This document shows positions 1-9,147 of a stretch of DNA of 64,000 nucleotides, one piece after another (position 1 is the first letter of the stretch; every line of letters starts with the position of its first letter). A program made the translations under genes and the position numbers. The notes under the pieces were generated by a model that had not been told where the DNA came from, searched no databases, and saw only the letters and a list, made by a program, of their open reading frames with translations. The stretch is taken from positions 1,240,001 through 1,304,000 of the forward strand of contig NZ_LKHV02000001.1 in NCBI RefSeq assembly GCF_001431315.2. Direction: 5' to 3'. The DNA comes from Candidatus Berkiella cookevillensis. GTDB lineage: Bacteria; Pseudomonadota; Gammaproteobacteria; Berkiellales; Berkiellaceae.

Positions 1-447
1 GGGTTGCGCGCCTGGGTGCCCCATTTTACTTAAGATAATCCAGCCTCGCAGGAATGCTATAAAGCCAACTAATTTTAAATATTTAATAAAAATATTTTGA
101 AGATTGAGCCAATTTTCAGAGCTATCAGTGCTTTGATATGAAGCTAAGCTACTTAATTGCCCAATTTCTGAGGTGCCAAAAATAGTTTGTAAGGATGCGT
201 TCATCGTGCTTGGTAAATAGATAAGCATTATTCCAACAATTAAAAACACCATTGGCCCAGCAATTTCACCACGTTGTGCAGAACCATAGGTTTGATTCGC
301 AAATGCTCTATACATCATAAGGCCACGAAGTACAAGGAAAAGACCGATGATATAGGATAACACTAGGAGCATTTTCTCTAAGCTGTAGAATGAGCTTGTG
401 AGAGCTGAAAAGGCACTTTCTAAATTAAAAGATTCTGTTTCAAGCAT
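1..447 (-). CDS. dotE: DotE/IcmC, Dot/Icm inner-membrane protein (3' end outside the window)
   Basis: The reading frame runs from an ATG at 447 to the left edge without a stop, giving 149 residues. The family is about 190 residues, so roughly a fifth is missing. Two hydrophobic segments are visible, one near residues 27-45 and one near 65-85. A third starts around residue 125, just before the edge, and is followed by a Gly/Pro-rich stretch (RGWIILSKMGHPG) typical of IcmC. The protein is a polytopic inner-membrane component of the type IVB apparatus whose exact job is unresolved. It is the last visible gene of the dotI-dotH-dotG-dotF-dotE series, the same order as Legionella icmL-K-E-G-C, and that synteny is the main support. 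icmD, icmJ and icmB would be expected further left. Confidence 0.85.
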   Translation of the reverse strand, partial: MLETESFNLESAFSALTSSFYSLEKMLLVLSYIIGLFLVLRGLMMYRAFANQTYGSAQRGEIAGPMVFLIVGIMLIYLPSTMNASLQTIFGTSEIGQLSSLASYQSTDSSENWLNLQNIFIKYLKLVGFIAFLRGWIILSKMGHPGAQP

Positions 448-559
448 AAGATGGCTTCTGATTATTGTATGGTTGTGTTTTATGGATGCAAATCTGGCGC
501 TTAAGCCCTGTATCATAGTGATCAAATAACGATGATACAGGGCTTATAAAGCTGAGATC

Positions 560-1516
560 TTATCTAATTGTAACACCTGAACTGGTAATAACTGTGCCAG
601 TAGGGGCGTCAATTTTCAAAATCTTACCGTATTCACCTAGCATGTCACCCTCTGCAACAGAAAGTGTTTTACCTTCTTGTGTTCTTAACCATGCTCGGCC
701 AGGTATAATTGCGTGAATAGTCATAGATTGGCTCACAGTACTTTTCTTAGGTGCAGAGCTTGCTGCGACACGGGCTTTGCGTGCTTTATTCGCTTGATCT
801 GCTTTATAGGCTTCTCGTGATGCATATAATTCATTGACTTGCTCTGTTAAGCTTTTGACGATTTGGGTAAGTTGTTTGATATCTTGATGAATATCGCCCA
901 GACTTCTATCAACATTAACCATTTTACCTGCTGTCAGCTCTAAGTCTTTTTCGATGTCTTTGATTTTTTGGGTATTAGACTCTGTTAAAGAGGTAATGTC
1001 TTTTTTAAGTCCACCCAAGGATTTTTCAAGATCTTGTTTGGTCTTGCTAACTGCGGCATCAAGCTCGGTTGAAGTTGCGGTATCAGGCGTGGGAATTGAT
1101 TGTTGTTGCGCTAATGAATCCAACTGTGAATCAAGCGCCATGGATGGCTGAGATGCTTCAGATTGTGCAACAGCCGGGGGTTCATCCGCTAAAGCCATTG
1201 GATCGTGTGCTGGTAGTGCTGCATGTGGCGCAACTGTTGGTGCAGGCGCAGGCGTTTTTGCTTGTTGTGCAGGAGGAGGGGTTGTGATCTCCCCAACACT
1301 TTCATCACTACCTGATTTGATAAATTGATAGCCACCAAAGCCGATACCGCCTAGTACTGCAACAGCAATGAGCCATGGAAAACTGCTTTTTTTTCGTTCA
1401 GCTACAGGCGCTGTATCAGCTTGCGAAGAGAGATCTGCGTCTGCATCAAAATTTTCATCACTATCAAACTCAAATTCATCTTCGAATTCATCATTTTTAT
1501 TATCATTATCTGCCAT
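560..1516 (-). CDS. dotF: DotF/IcmG, core-complex inner-membrane protein
   Basis: This 318-residue protein is predicted to be a bitopic inner-membrane member of the Dot/Icm core-transmembrane complex (DotC, D, F, G, H). Residues 1-45 are very acidic and cytoplasmic. A single membrane span lies near 47-66. A Pro/Ala-rich linker (about 75-110) and a coiled coil (about 150-235) follow, ending in a compact C-terminal domain (about 260-318). This acidic tail, span, coiled coil and periplasmic domain layout, with a length close to Legionella DotF (269), fits the family although the sequence itself is weakly conserved. It starts 4 bp after the dotG stop, so the two are almost certainly co-transcribed and translationally linked. 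Identification rests on layout plus synteny between dotG and dotE. Confidence 0.85.
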   Translation of the reverse strand: MADNDNKNDEFEDEFEFDSDENFDADADLSSQADTAPVAERKKSSFPWLIAVAVLGGIGFGGYQFIKSGSDESVGEITTPPPAQQAKTPAPAPTVAPHAALPAHDPMALADEPPAVAQSEASQPSMALDSQLDSLAQQQSIPTPDTATSTELDAAVSKTKQDLEKSLGGLKKDITSLTESNTQKIKDIEKDLELTAGKMVNVDRSLGDIHQDIKQLTQIVKSLTEQVNELYASREAYKADQANKARKARVAASSAPKKSTVSQSMTIHAIIPGRAWLRTQEGKTLSVAEGDMLGEYGKILKIDAPTGTVITSSGVTIR

Positions 1517-1520
1517 TCTT

Positions 1521-2957
1521 TCATTCCCCTCTTAAGGTAACATCGGCATCACTTATGAATAAAAGACCTAGACCTGTACCTTGGTTAATAGTAACGGTGT
1601 AGGGCGTATTAAATAATGGGCGTACTTGCTGTCCCCATTTTTTACCTACTTCACCAAGCGCAACCATCAACTGTTCGTTACCAGATAATTCAGGTGTTGT
1701 TTTGGTTGTTGTTGCACCAAAAACCGAGTTGGTTGTTGTCTGTGTGCTGCCTGAATCTGAAATTGCCTTAGAGTACCCTTCAAGGAAGGAAGACGCAAAT
1801 AAGCTACCGTAACGTAGTAAGTAATGCTTATCAACATCAGAGGCTAAGGCTGTTCTCGCTGTGTCAGGGTCAATCGCAACCGCACTGATGCTAAGAGATG
1901 TGGGGTGTGTTGGCAATGACAGCGTATCAAAAGTTAGTAGTGCTTTTTCTTGGCGCGCTTCATGCGTGATTTTGCCAATTAATTTACCACCTTTGTATTT
2001 TCCATGAACAATAGTTGCCAAAATAGGGCCTTTTTCATCTGTGTTAACAGCCGTATCTAGCACACCGAACAATACAGTACCTGCTTTGATAACCATTTTA
2101 GGTGGTTTGAGGGATTGTGATGTCGCTTTTTGTGTTGTGATCGCCATTGGGACACCGTTTTTATCAAAAGCAGTACCCACAACAACGGTTCCATCTTCAC
2201 TGCTTTCTCCAGCTAAGAGGCGAGCAACCTTAGGTTTGTATTCTTCGTTTTCCCATTTACCTGCTTTATAAGCTTGTGGGTTGAAAGTTGCCCATTCTTT
2301 ATAAGCACCTTCAGAATACTTTTTCATATTTTGCTGAATGCGTTTAACCGTTGCTTGATATTCTTTTTGTTGTTTATCCGCTTCACGCATCGCTACTTGT
2401 TTATCTTGTCTGTCTTGTTGCTCTTTTTTGAGTCGCTCAACACGTTGTACTTGTTCTTCGCGGCGTTTATCGATTTCTGCACGACGTTGTTCTCTTTCTT
2501 TTTGTGCACCGAAAGGCCCAGAGCTGATAAAGGTACCAGATTGGGTTTCACCAATTTGGATTTTACCACCTCTTGCTCTGTCTTGACCGCCTGGTAGATT
2601 CGGATCAACTTCCGCAAGTTCGATTGCGGTTGCATCGTCTTGGTTTTCTTGAATGGCACCAATAATCGTGGGGATGGATGCACTCTTAGATTTTATCGCT
2701 TGATCTGCTTTTTCCACGTTTTCTTGGCGTTGTAGCTCAACGTATTTCTCAGATGCTTTACCACCTGGAATGGATTTAATACGTGGAGCACCCGATGAGA
2801 CTGAGCCTTGGCTGGCTAGTGGATCATCCGAGGATTTGCTTAATTGTGTGAAAGCAAAAGCACCACTTGCTATGACGACAACCGCCAAAGCGATAACAAG
2901 GGAGCGATTTCTTGCATTCGTTAAACCAGAGATAAGAGGCAGCTGTTTTTTAGCCAT
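1521..2957 (-). CDS. dotG: DotG/IcmE, VirB10-like core channel protein, short form
   Basis: DotG spans the inner membrane and periplasm and forms the central channel with DotF and DotH. The 478-residue protein has a short cytoplasmic N-terminus, a membrane span near residues 18-36, and a charged Lys/Arg/Glu/Gln-rich predicted coiled coil (about 150-235). A C-terminal TrbI/VirB10-type domain (about 270-478) contains the VLFGVLDTAVNTD and GKYKGGKLIGKI stretches typical of the family. Legionella DotG is about 1048 residues because of a long pentapeptide-like repeat region. That region is absent here and the coiled coil takes its place, so this is a compact form. It lies 3 bp downstream of dotH and 4 bp upstream of dotF in one operon. 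Confidence 0.93.
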   Translation of the reverse strand: MAKKQLPLISGLTNARNRSLVIALAVVVIASGAFAFTQLSKSSDDPLASQGSVSSGAPRIKSIPGGKASEKYVELQRQENVEKADQAIKSKSASIPTIIGAIQENQDDATAIELAEVDPNLPGGQDRARGGKIQIGETQSGTFISSGPFGAQKEREQRRAEIDKRREEQVQRVERLKKEQQDRQDKQVAMREADKQQKEYQATVKRIQQNMKKYSEGAYKEWATFNPQAYKAGKWENEEYKPKVARLLAGESSEDGTVVVGTAFDKNGVPMAITTQKATSQSLKPPKMVIKAGTVLFGVLDTAVNTDEKGPILATIVHGKYKGGKLIGKITHEARQEKALLTFDTLSLPTHPTSLSISAVAIDPDTARTALASDVDKHYLLRYGSLFASSFLEGYSKAISDSGSTQTTTNSVFGATTTKTTPELSGNEQLMVALGEVGKKWGQQVRPLFNTPYTVTINQGTGLGLLFISDADVTLRGE

Positions 2958-2960
2958 ATT

Positions 2961-4208
2961 TTATAACCCTGTGAGCTTAATATTGATGGTTTTGCCATCT
3001 TTAGATGCTAACAAATAAGGAGTTGGCATAATTTCATACACATGCGTACCATCTGGGCTGGAGACAGTCGCCATCCAGGCTGGAGAAAGCAGTGTAACCT
3101 TAGAGCGATAATAAACTTTGTCTTGGAATAGCCATGCTTGACCTGGGCCACCATGCACATCCAGTTTTAAGCTTCCAACGGGTGGAATGCCATCTAAAAT
3201 GTTGATCATGTCTGCATTTACTTGAGTAGAGTATGGGGTTTTTTCTACGACAGCAGGGAATGCTTCTGGACCACGTGCTTGTAATTGGAGATCAACCCTA
3301 AAATCGACATTTTTTTGCCCAGAAACAAGCGTTAGCATGACAGGTGTATTGAGACCTACCAGTCGTACAGCCATATTTGCGTGCACATATTTTTTAGTGC
3401 TTTGTACAAACATGGTATTGCTTTGATTGTCCCATTGAATGTTGAAATTTTTGGGATCGCCTAAGGAATAAGCTGTAATTGGCCATGGTGCACCTGTTCT
3501 ATCAACAAATAAAAGCGTTGATACAAAGCCTGCCGCTAATCGAATAACGGGGGCTTGGCTTCCAGGTTCAAGATTTACTGGTAGAGAATTAAAATGTGGT
3601 GTAGGTGGTGGTGTAGGCGGTGTTGCCTTTGCCTGCAAACTTAAATCATAAAATTTTTGCAATTGCATAATTTGTTGGGGACTCAAAGGTAAAACTTCAC
3701 CCAACAATTCATCAAAAGCTTCTTCATTTTGTTTTTGTGCAATGGTCTTTTTATCATTTGCATGATGTGGTCTTTCAGGATAGGGTCTGTAGTCTGCAGA
3801 TACTGAACTATCAATATCGCTTGGCGCAACTTTGCCACTCTCTAGACCTTGTCGCAAAGAGCTGAGATATTTTTGCAGTTCATCAGGGTTCATCTCTTTG
3901 GTTTTTTCAAGAAAGGCTTGCGCTTCTTGTGGGGTCATCCCCATATTTTCCATCATCTTTGCCGTGTTTTGATCAATGGGGACGACAGTGCCAGTGCTAC
4001 GCTGCGAGCCAATAGCGGTTGAAGAACGTTGAGCACTGTTTGGATTTGTTGCGCGAGATGAGCCAACAGTGCCAGTTGAGACAGATCCACTGGGTTGTGG
4101 TTCTGTCTCGGGTTTTGCTGCTGGTATTTTTGCTCCAAGCATACCGGCTTGCACAGGAGATGCTACTGTAAGCGCTATGAAGGATAACCATAGCAACGGT
4201 TTATTCAT
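2961..4208 (-). CDS. dotH: DotH/IcmK, outer-membrane core complex protein
   Basis: This 415-residue protein is exported: residues 1-21 form a Sec signal peptide ending VQA just before GMLG. DotH joins lipoproteins DotC and DotD in the outer-membrane ring of the Dot/Icm core complex. Residues 22-150 are low in complexity (Ser/Thr/Pro/Gln). A Pro-rich linker (about 195-205) precedes the conserved C-terminal beta-rich domain (about 215-415), which has the family's features, such as the VSTLLFVDRTGAPWPI stretch. Legionella DotH is about 360 residues. It is followed 3 bp later by dotG. The 97 bp gap upstream to dotI is the widest in this operon and might hold a secondary promoter, though I see no clear one. 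Confidence 0.93.
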   Translation of the reverse strand: MNKPLLWLSFIALTVASPVQAGMLGAKIPAAKPETEPQPSGSVSTGTVGSSRATNPNSAQRSSTAIGSQRSTGTVVPIDQNTAKMMENMGMTPQEAQAFLEKTKEMNPDELQKYLSSLRQGLESGKVAPSDIDSSVSADYRPYPERPHHANDKKTIAQKQNEEAFDELLGEVLPLSPQQIMQLQKFYDLSLQAKATPPTPPPTPHFNSLPVNLEPGSQAPVIRLAAGFVSTLLFVDRTGAPWPITAYSLGDPKNFNIQWDNQSNTMFVQSTKKYVHANMAVRLVGLNTPVMLTLVSGQKNVDFRVDLQLQARGPEAFPAVVEKTPYSTQVNADMINILDGIPPVGSLKLDVHGGPGQAWLFQDKVYYRSKVTLLSPAWMATVSSPDGTHVYEIMPTPYLLASKDGKTINIKLTGL

Positions 4209-4305
4209 ATTGAGACCATCCTATTGCATTCATCTACAATTGCTCATCTAAATCACAATGAAGTGATAAATTCTTAATTATTGTACAAAGTGTTAACGTG
4301 ATTAT

Positions 4306-5043
4306 TTACCTGGTTGGGCTACCTTCTCGTACTACGAATGAAGCAATACCCACCCCTTTAGGAGATTCTAGCGTTGGAACACGTGTGATTAACATGGTAA
4401 TCACAATGTTCTGAGGTATTGTTTCTGACGCACTTTGATAGGTGAGCAGCATTGGAAACTGAACTTGCCATGCGAACAGTCCTGAAGAGGTTACACCTTC
4501 TTTCAATATAACAGGTGCACCTGTTGGAACAGCGGACACAACGAGCTTCTTCGTTCTGACAGCTTCTAAATTGCGTGAGTCTGTTAATGCTTTCAAAAAG
4601 TTTTGATAGCCTAATTTCGTAAAGTAGATACGAGAATCTTGCAGTGCTTTACGATAGTTTACAAAGTTAAAGGTATAAGCAGCTGTTGCGGCTTCTACAG
4701 ACCATTGTAACAATGCGTTTGTTGAAAGATTAGGTTGGTTAAGCGCTATGAGTTCAATTAACTTACCATCATGCGTTGTTGCAAAATATTTAGGTGTGGG
4801 CTGGTGTGTTTGTAAGTAATAAATATTGCCTATTAAAGCGCCAATAATAATTAATAATAATAAGCAGAAAATCATCATGCGACGGAAATTATCTCGATAG
4901 AAATTATTTCTCAGCATGACCAGATCAAGGCCACCAGTCTTCATTGAAGGTAAAGAGGCGGGAGCAAAATTTTCTTTAGCTTGCTTTGCGACTTTGGGTT
5001 TCTTGTCTTCTGTTGATTTCACATCACCGCTTGTTGTAGCCAT
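4306..5043 (-). CDS. dotI: DotI/IcmL, VirB8-like inner-membrane protein
   Basis: DotI is the VirB8-like bitopic inner-membrane protein of type IVB systems. This copy is 245 residues against about 212 in Legionella, the extra being a Lys-rich N-terminal tail. One membrane span lies near residues 55-75 (FCLLLLIIIGALIGNIYYL). The periplasmic NTF2-like domain follows (about 85-245) and includes the conserved LLTYQSASETIPQNIVITMLI region. Legionella also has a DotJ/IcmM paralogue next to it. None is found here, so DotI may work without it or the partner is encoded elsewhere. The gene follows icmT after 149 bp and heads the dotI-H-G-F-E run. Confidence 0.92.
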   Translation of the reverse strand: MATTSGDVKSTEDKKPKVAKQAKENFAPASLPSMKTGGLDLVMLRNNFYRDNFRRMMIFCLLLLIIIGALIGNIYYLQTHQPTPKYFATTHDGKLIELIALNQPNLSTNALLQWSVEAATAAYTFNFVNYRKALQDSRIYFTKLGYQNFLKALTDSRNLEAVRTKKLVVSAVPTGAPVILKEGVTSSGLFAWQVQFPMLLTYQSASETIPQNIVITMLITRVPTLESPKGVGIASFVVREGSPTR

Positions 5044-5192
5044 GACTTAGGCCTCTCCTTAGATAAAATTGCTATAGCCTTCACACATAAATGTGTTGTG
5101 ACTATACTAACTGGCTTATTCCGTATGCTCAATTCAAGTTAGTATAGCATCGATTAATTACAGTCTCGTATACTCTTTACTACCTTATTCCA

Positions 5193-5462
5193 TTATTTAT
5201 TACGTTTAGTCGTCCACCAAGGACGCGCAGAACGCACATTGCCAGAAAGAAACACTCGTACGATACGAAGGAAAACGGGTAAAGTAAATCCAAAACGATT
5301 TAGTAGCCCGAAAAATATACAAATACCAACACACGTTATAAACGTCCACAGACGTATATGCAATAAAAAGAATAGCAGTGGTAATGCTGAATAAGCATCT
5401 AAAAAGAAGAACTTAGGTATTCTTGCTGAATCACGCCAATGAACGGTATCTGGATTTCGCAT
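5193..5462 (-). CDS. icmT: IcmT, small Dot/Icm membrane protein
   Basis: This 89-residue protein matches the size of IcmT (86 residues in Legionella) and its character. The N-terminus reads MRNPDTVHWRDSARIPKFF, which is the conserved family start. Two hydrophobic segments (about 25-40 and 41-60) are followed by a basic C-terminus with the RPWW stretch. In Legionella, IcmT is needed for effector export and for pore formation at host exit. There it is paired with icmS, but here it lies between dotB and dotI while icmS is on the other strand at 9148. The gap to dotB (106 bp) and to dotI (149 bp) leaves room for its own promoter. Confidence 0.92.
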   Translation of the reverse strand: MRNPDTVHWRDSARIPKFFFLDAYSALPLLFFLLHIRLWTFITCVGICIFFGLLNRFGFTLPVFLRIVRVFLSGNVRSARPWWTTKRNK

Positions 5463-5568
5463 TTATAACTTTCCCACTAAAAATATAATCCTAAGAACTA
5501 ATATAGACAGAGAGTTAATAACTCAGCAAAAAGTTCAAAGTCCATATATGTGCATAATCACACCTATA

Positions 5569-6714
5569 TTAAGATTTTACCCCTGCATCTTTATCAAGTT
5601 TCTTAGAGCTTTCTGCGATTAGGTTATAAGTCCTTTCGCTGATTCTCCCTTCTTCAAATTTTCTTTTAGCGTCCATGACCATCGGTTGGCCTTTTTCTTT
5701 TAATAATATACGTGTTTTGGCAGCTAACGAGTCTACATCCGTTTCAACTAAGATATCACGTACTTCTTCATCGAATATTAAAAATTCTCGCAGAGCAACA
5801 CGTTTGTTGTCGACCGTTGGTACGAGTTTTTGCCAAATACACAGACGTAGTGTTTCCAAGATATCAATAGCGCGTCCATGACGTTCTTCTGCTGGGAAGG
5901 TAGAAATCATTCTTCGAACGCAGTCTGCAACGCCGTTACTATGTAAGGTTGTATAAACAGGGTGGCCTGTAAGTGCTGCGTCGATCACCGCAGAAATGGT
6001 TTCGGCATCTCTGGCTTCACCCACTAAAATTAGGCCTGGTTTTCTTCTGAGTGCGTTTCGTACACCAGCAGCAAAAGAGGGTAAATGTTTGGGAATTTCA
6101 GATTGACTGACAATAGAGCTTATTTTCTCAACAGAGTCATAGACGAATTCGATAGGGGCTTCGTAGGTGAGTACTTTACGGTTTGCATCAGGTGCACCAA
6201 TAATTTCTCTTAACATCGCTGCCAATAAAGTACTTTTACCAGAACCTGTAGAGCCTGTTACAACAACTGTGCCTTGCATAGGGGCCATGTTATCGATAAC
6301 AATTTGCTCTAAATTCATGGTAGACAGCGAAGGCGGATCGGACGGAATGGTACGCATGGTGATCTGCATACCATCTCTGCCTTCTACCTGACAGGCTGTG
6401 CCGTTAATACGAAAACGATAGCGGGTTTGTCTATCGGGTCTGACTTCATAGTGCGTATCCACGTCTTTACCGGAAGAAAGTTGTGCGGTACCGTTAGGGC
6501 CATAGATACTATTGATCATTTCACCCACTTCGGTATTTGATAATACGCGCTGGGTAACGGGATAGAGCCGACCGTGAATTTCTGCTAATACTTTTGAGTC
6601 TGTTTGCACAGTGATATCAGATGCGTTTTTAATCGTGCAATGCACAAGCAATCGATCCATTTCTCGCGCATTAAAGCGAATAGGTTCATCGGGGAGTAAA
6701 TAATCGTCTGCCAT
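5569..6714 (-). CDS. dotB: DotB, PilT/VirB11-type hexameric ATPase
   Basis: DotB is the cytoplasmic AAA-type secretion ATPase that docks on DotO and powers substrate transfer. At 381 residues it is the same size as Legionella DotB (377). Visible motifs in order are a Walker A GSTGSGKST (about 154-162), an Asp box TYEAPIEF (183-190), a Walker B LILVGEARD (228-236) and a His box TTLHS (255-259). All key residues are intact. It starts 8 bp after the dotC stop, so dotC and dotB are co-transcribed, as in Legionella region I and Coxiella. The N-terminal domain (1-130) is the PAS-like hexamerisation part of PilT/VirB11 ATPases. Confidence 0.97.
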   Translation of the reverse strand: MADDYLLPDEPIRFNAREMDRLLVHCTIKNASDITVQTDSKVLAEIHGRLYPVTQRVLSNTEVGEMINSIYGPNGTAQLSSGKDVDTHYEVRPDRQTRYRFRINGTACQVEGRDGMQITMRTIPSDPPSLSTMNLEQIVIDNMAPMQGTVVVTGSTGSGKSTLLAAMLREIIGAPDANRKVLTYEAPIEFVYDSVEKISSIVSQSEIPKHLPSFAAGVRNALRRKPGLILVGEARDAETISAVIDAALTGHPVYTTLHSNGVADCVRRMISTFPAEERHGRAIDILETLRLCIWQKLVPTVDNKRVALREFLIFDEEVRDILVETDVDSLAAKTRILLKEKGQPMVMDAKRKFEEGRISERTYNLIAESSKKLDKDAGVKS

Positions 6715-6722
6715 GAATACTC

Positions 6723-7550
6723 CTAATTAATGTAAACGGGGCTTGATTGCGTTTCCCATTCCTCACCCTTAGATTCATAACGGAAAGCGGGTAAGGCGGT
6801 GATTTTGTATATTCTGTCATTTACAGACATTTCACCATCGTTCCCCGTTATGCCCAAATTAACTTCAGCAACATAAGGTGGGGAGACCATATTTTGTGCT
6901 AACAAACTTCGGTAGCGAACCATACCTTGATAGTCTCTTTTTAATCTACCTAGATTCTCTGAAAATATGCTATCTGCTTGATTAATACCTGCTTGCCAGC
7001 CTTCTTGGACATATTTATCCCATACTTTTCGTTCAATATCGTTACGAGGCATCATTGAGGGATCAGGCATTTCTGGTTTTACGAATTTTAAAAACAAATA
7101 ATCACGCCAGGTAGGGGGCATACTTACAAATTTAGCTTGATGAACAATACTAAAAGAGCGATCGGCAAGTCTAATAATTTCGGGTGAAGATTGCTCATAG
7201 GTATAACGACCCTCAATCAACACAGGCGGTAATATATTTTGTTCTAATACTAAGGCGTGAAAATTAAATACGCGATCCAGAGTATGGTCATAACGAGTAA
7301 TAATTTGATTAATTTGTTGGGCGCGCCAAGCAAGACCACCACGTGCGCCAACACTCATGGCAGCATCTCTTAATGATTGGTGCCGTATACCTGTAATTGA
7401 AAAGGTGCTTTGATCAATGCTGGAGGCGCTTTGATACTCTTTCATACCCGATGCAGAGGGCGAAGGTGCAGTACAACCATACATGAATGAATAACCAATA
7501 CAGCCTAAAATTAAATAAATCAAACATTTCTTAGGTTTCATACGTCTCAT
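6723..7550 (-). CDS. dotC: DotC, outer-membrane lipoprotein of the core complex
   Basis: DotC is a lipoprotein that, together with DotD, brings DotH to the outer membrane. The 275-residue product (303 in Legionella) has a basic start, a hydrophobic stretch and a likely lipidated Cys26 after FMYG. Cys17 after ILG is an alternative. The body contains the conserved RDYLFL and GWQAGINQAD motifs typical of the DotC/TraI-type family. A second in-frame ATG at codon 4 would also give a normal signal peptide, and no strong ribosome site separates the two. The gene is followed 8 bp later by dotB. Upstream is a 633 bp gap that separates it from dotD, unlike Legionella where dotD-dotC-dotB are contiguous. 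Confidence 0.93.
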   Translation of the reverse strand: MRRMKPKKCLIYLILGCIGYSFMYGCTAPSPSASGMKEYQSASSIDQSTFSITGIRHQSLRDAAMSVGARGGLAWRAQQINQIITRYDHTLDRVFNFHALVLEQNILPPVLIEGRYTYEQSSPEIIRLADRSFSIVHQAKFVSMPPTWRDYLFLKFVKPEMPDPSMMPRNDIERKVWDKYVQEGWQAGINQADSIFSENLGRLKRDYQGMVRYRSLLAQNMVSPPYVAEVNLGITGNDGEMSVNDRIYKITALPAFRYESKGEEWETQSSPVYIN

Positions 7551-8183
7551 AATGTATTCTGCAACCTTTATAGTAGTTACCTTAGTAACAACAATATTTA
7601 AACTGTTGTTATAGAGTTTATAAAATGTTAACGCGAACTTCTGTAAAGTATCTTTCGCAGGTGATTTTTCGAGATTGTTACCTGCGTTCTCTCACCTTAA
7701 GTCTGCACTTTTTGTGCTCTCCTGAGGCTTCACTCTCTTGATGCTTAACTGGAAAAGTCATCTACTTTGGGTATACTAACGACTAAAGCGTGACACAGTC
7801 TAGAGGAAATTTACGATTTAACCGCAAATAGATCAAGTTATTAGATTTTCTAGTAATCATTAAAACTTAAATCATGAATCATAAGCGTTTTTTAGTGGTA
7901 CCTTGTAATGTTAATTTTTAACAAAATGCTTGATGTGTATAGTGAATAATTCTCTTTCTTTGAAAGCAGGCTTTGCTGCGCACCGCTTCATATTAAGATA
8001 TATGTTTTTCTTCTTCATTCGCAAAGCAGAAATTTCCCCCTCCAATTTCTGAGGGAGCACTTTTTCGACGCGGGTGAGAGTAAGCATAAAGTGCCTAAAC
8101 TAAAACTCGCAGCCTAAACCCCTTTGCACACTTGTTAGCGCGTGTCCCTCTCTTCAATTAAAGTAGGAGCTTCTTAAATTATA
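7551..8183. other. Non-coding gap between dotD and dotC (633 bp)
   Basis: No credible reading frame is present on either strand. The stretch is AT-rich and contains one small inverted repeat around 8025-8060 (CCCTC and GAGGG arms around an 8-base loop, then a short T run on the plus strand). It presumably carries the promoter for dotCB and the 3' end of the dotD transcript. The gap is unusual because dotD and dotC are normally adjacent. Confidence 0.6.
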
Positions 8184-8645
8184 TTATGTAGGAATATATC
8201 TTAATTCAATGACTCGACTTGTTGGGTAAACAACCAAATTAGCGCGTTTACCAGCTTGGATGCCTGCATCTTTGATAATATCAGCGATCACGCGATCTCT
8301 GGCGGTGAGTGTAATAATAACGGGCACTGCAGGTAAGGGGCCTAATACTTTGACGCGGTAGTGAGTCAAAGTGCCGATTTTTTCGAGTAATGGCTCGATA
8401 GGGCCTGCCCAGTCAATGTTAGTGATGCCACCCATACCACCTTGAGGTGTCACTAAAATATCTGTATTGATGGGTTCTTTTGCATAAACTTGTTGCGTTA
8501 AAGCTAGAGTTCTAAGAGAATCTTCAACTGACAGAGCAGACTTTTTTAATTGTCTTTCAACGTCATTCATTTGATAAGTAGGTTTCGGGGTGCAAGCATT
8601 TAGCACAATCACTGATAATAAACAAATCATATTGGTGATTTTCAT
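8184..8645 (-). CDS. dotD: DotD, outer-membrane lipoprotein of the core complex
   Basis: The 153-residue product (163 in Legionella) begins with a short lipoprotein signal ending in a good lipobox, LNAC, with Cys18 as the lipidated residue. The mature part includes the N0-like/secretin-type domain of DotD (about 75-150), with the conserved WAGPIEPLLEKIG stretch. DotD works with DotC to anchor DotH in the outer membrane. The gene stands alone: 633 bp separates it from dotC, and about 500 bp separates it from the divergent icmS. It therefore probably has its own promoter. Confidence 0.93.
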   Translation of the reverse strand: MKITNMICLLSVIVLNACTPKPTYQMNDVERQLKKSALSVEDSLRTLALTQQVYAKEPINTDILVTPQGGMGGITNIDWAGPIEPLLEKIGTLTHYRVKVLGPLPAVPVIITLTARDRVIADIIKDAGIQAGKRANLVVYPTSRVIELRYIPT

Positions 8646-9147
8646 AGACCCTCATCAATTTTTACTTAAAATTTTAAAATTTCTAAAAGGGGGAAGCTTC
8701 CTAAATGCTATTTGCTTAGTACGAAAAGAACCCCATAACATTGCATCGATGATTATAACGATAATCAAGAGCATATGCAGCGATTTTTTTTTGATTCTTT
8801 AATCGTTTCTTCAACAATGAAGAAAATCATCAATAATGAACCAAACTATCAACCACTCAATCTTCAATAATGAACTAAATTTTAATGAGTAGGCTCTATA
8901 ATATGTAAGAAATTTAACTTTAAATGATCAGTTACTGCAAATTTACTGTATGAGGCTTTGGGAACAGGCGTCGAGCCTTGATCAACCAGGTGTATAAAAA
9001 TGCATAAGGATTGTGAGAGAGATAAGACTATAAAGCTGACATATAAGCAAACTTGTACCAAAGTACAATAGATTTAAGTTTAGATGGGTCTTTATAGTAA
9101 AATTGTATGGTTTTATGCGTTGAGAGCCTAATATAATAAGGTAACTT
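8646..9147. promoter_or_regulatory. Divergent intergenic region dotD / icmS
   Basis: About 500 bp with no credible gene separates dotD (minus) from icmS-dotM-dotL (plus). It should carry promoters for both. A TATAAT box at 8897-8902 could serve the plus strand but has no good -35. A copy of a dispersed repeat (8950-9028, described separately) lies between that box and icmS. The segment is a likely regulatory hub for the coupling-complex operon, but no operator was recognised. Confidence 0.4.
8950..9028 (+). repeat. Dispersed repeat A, copy 1
   Basis: This stretch of about 80 bp aligns with 52649-52728. Both copies contain AGGCGTC(G/A)AGCCT, then ATAAAA, then CAT(A/G)AGGATTG(T/C)GAGA, in the same order and spacing. 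The identity is roughly 70% by eye. Copy 1 lies upstream of icmS and copy 2 upstream of uppS. No coding potential is evident. Confidence 0.6.
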
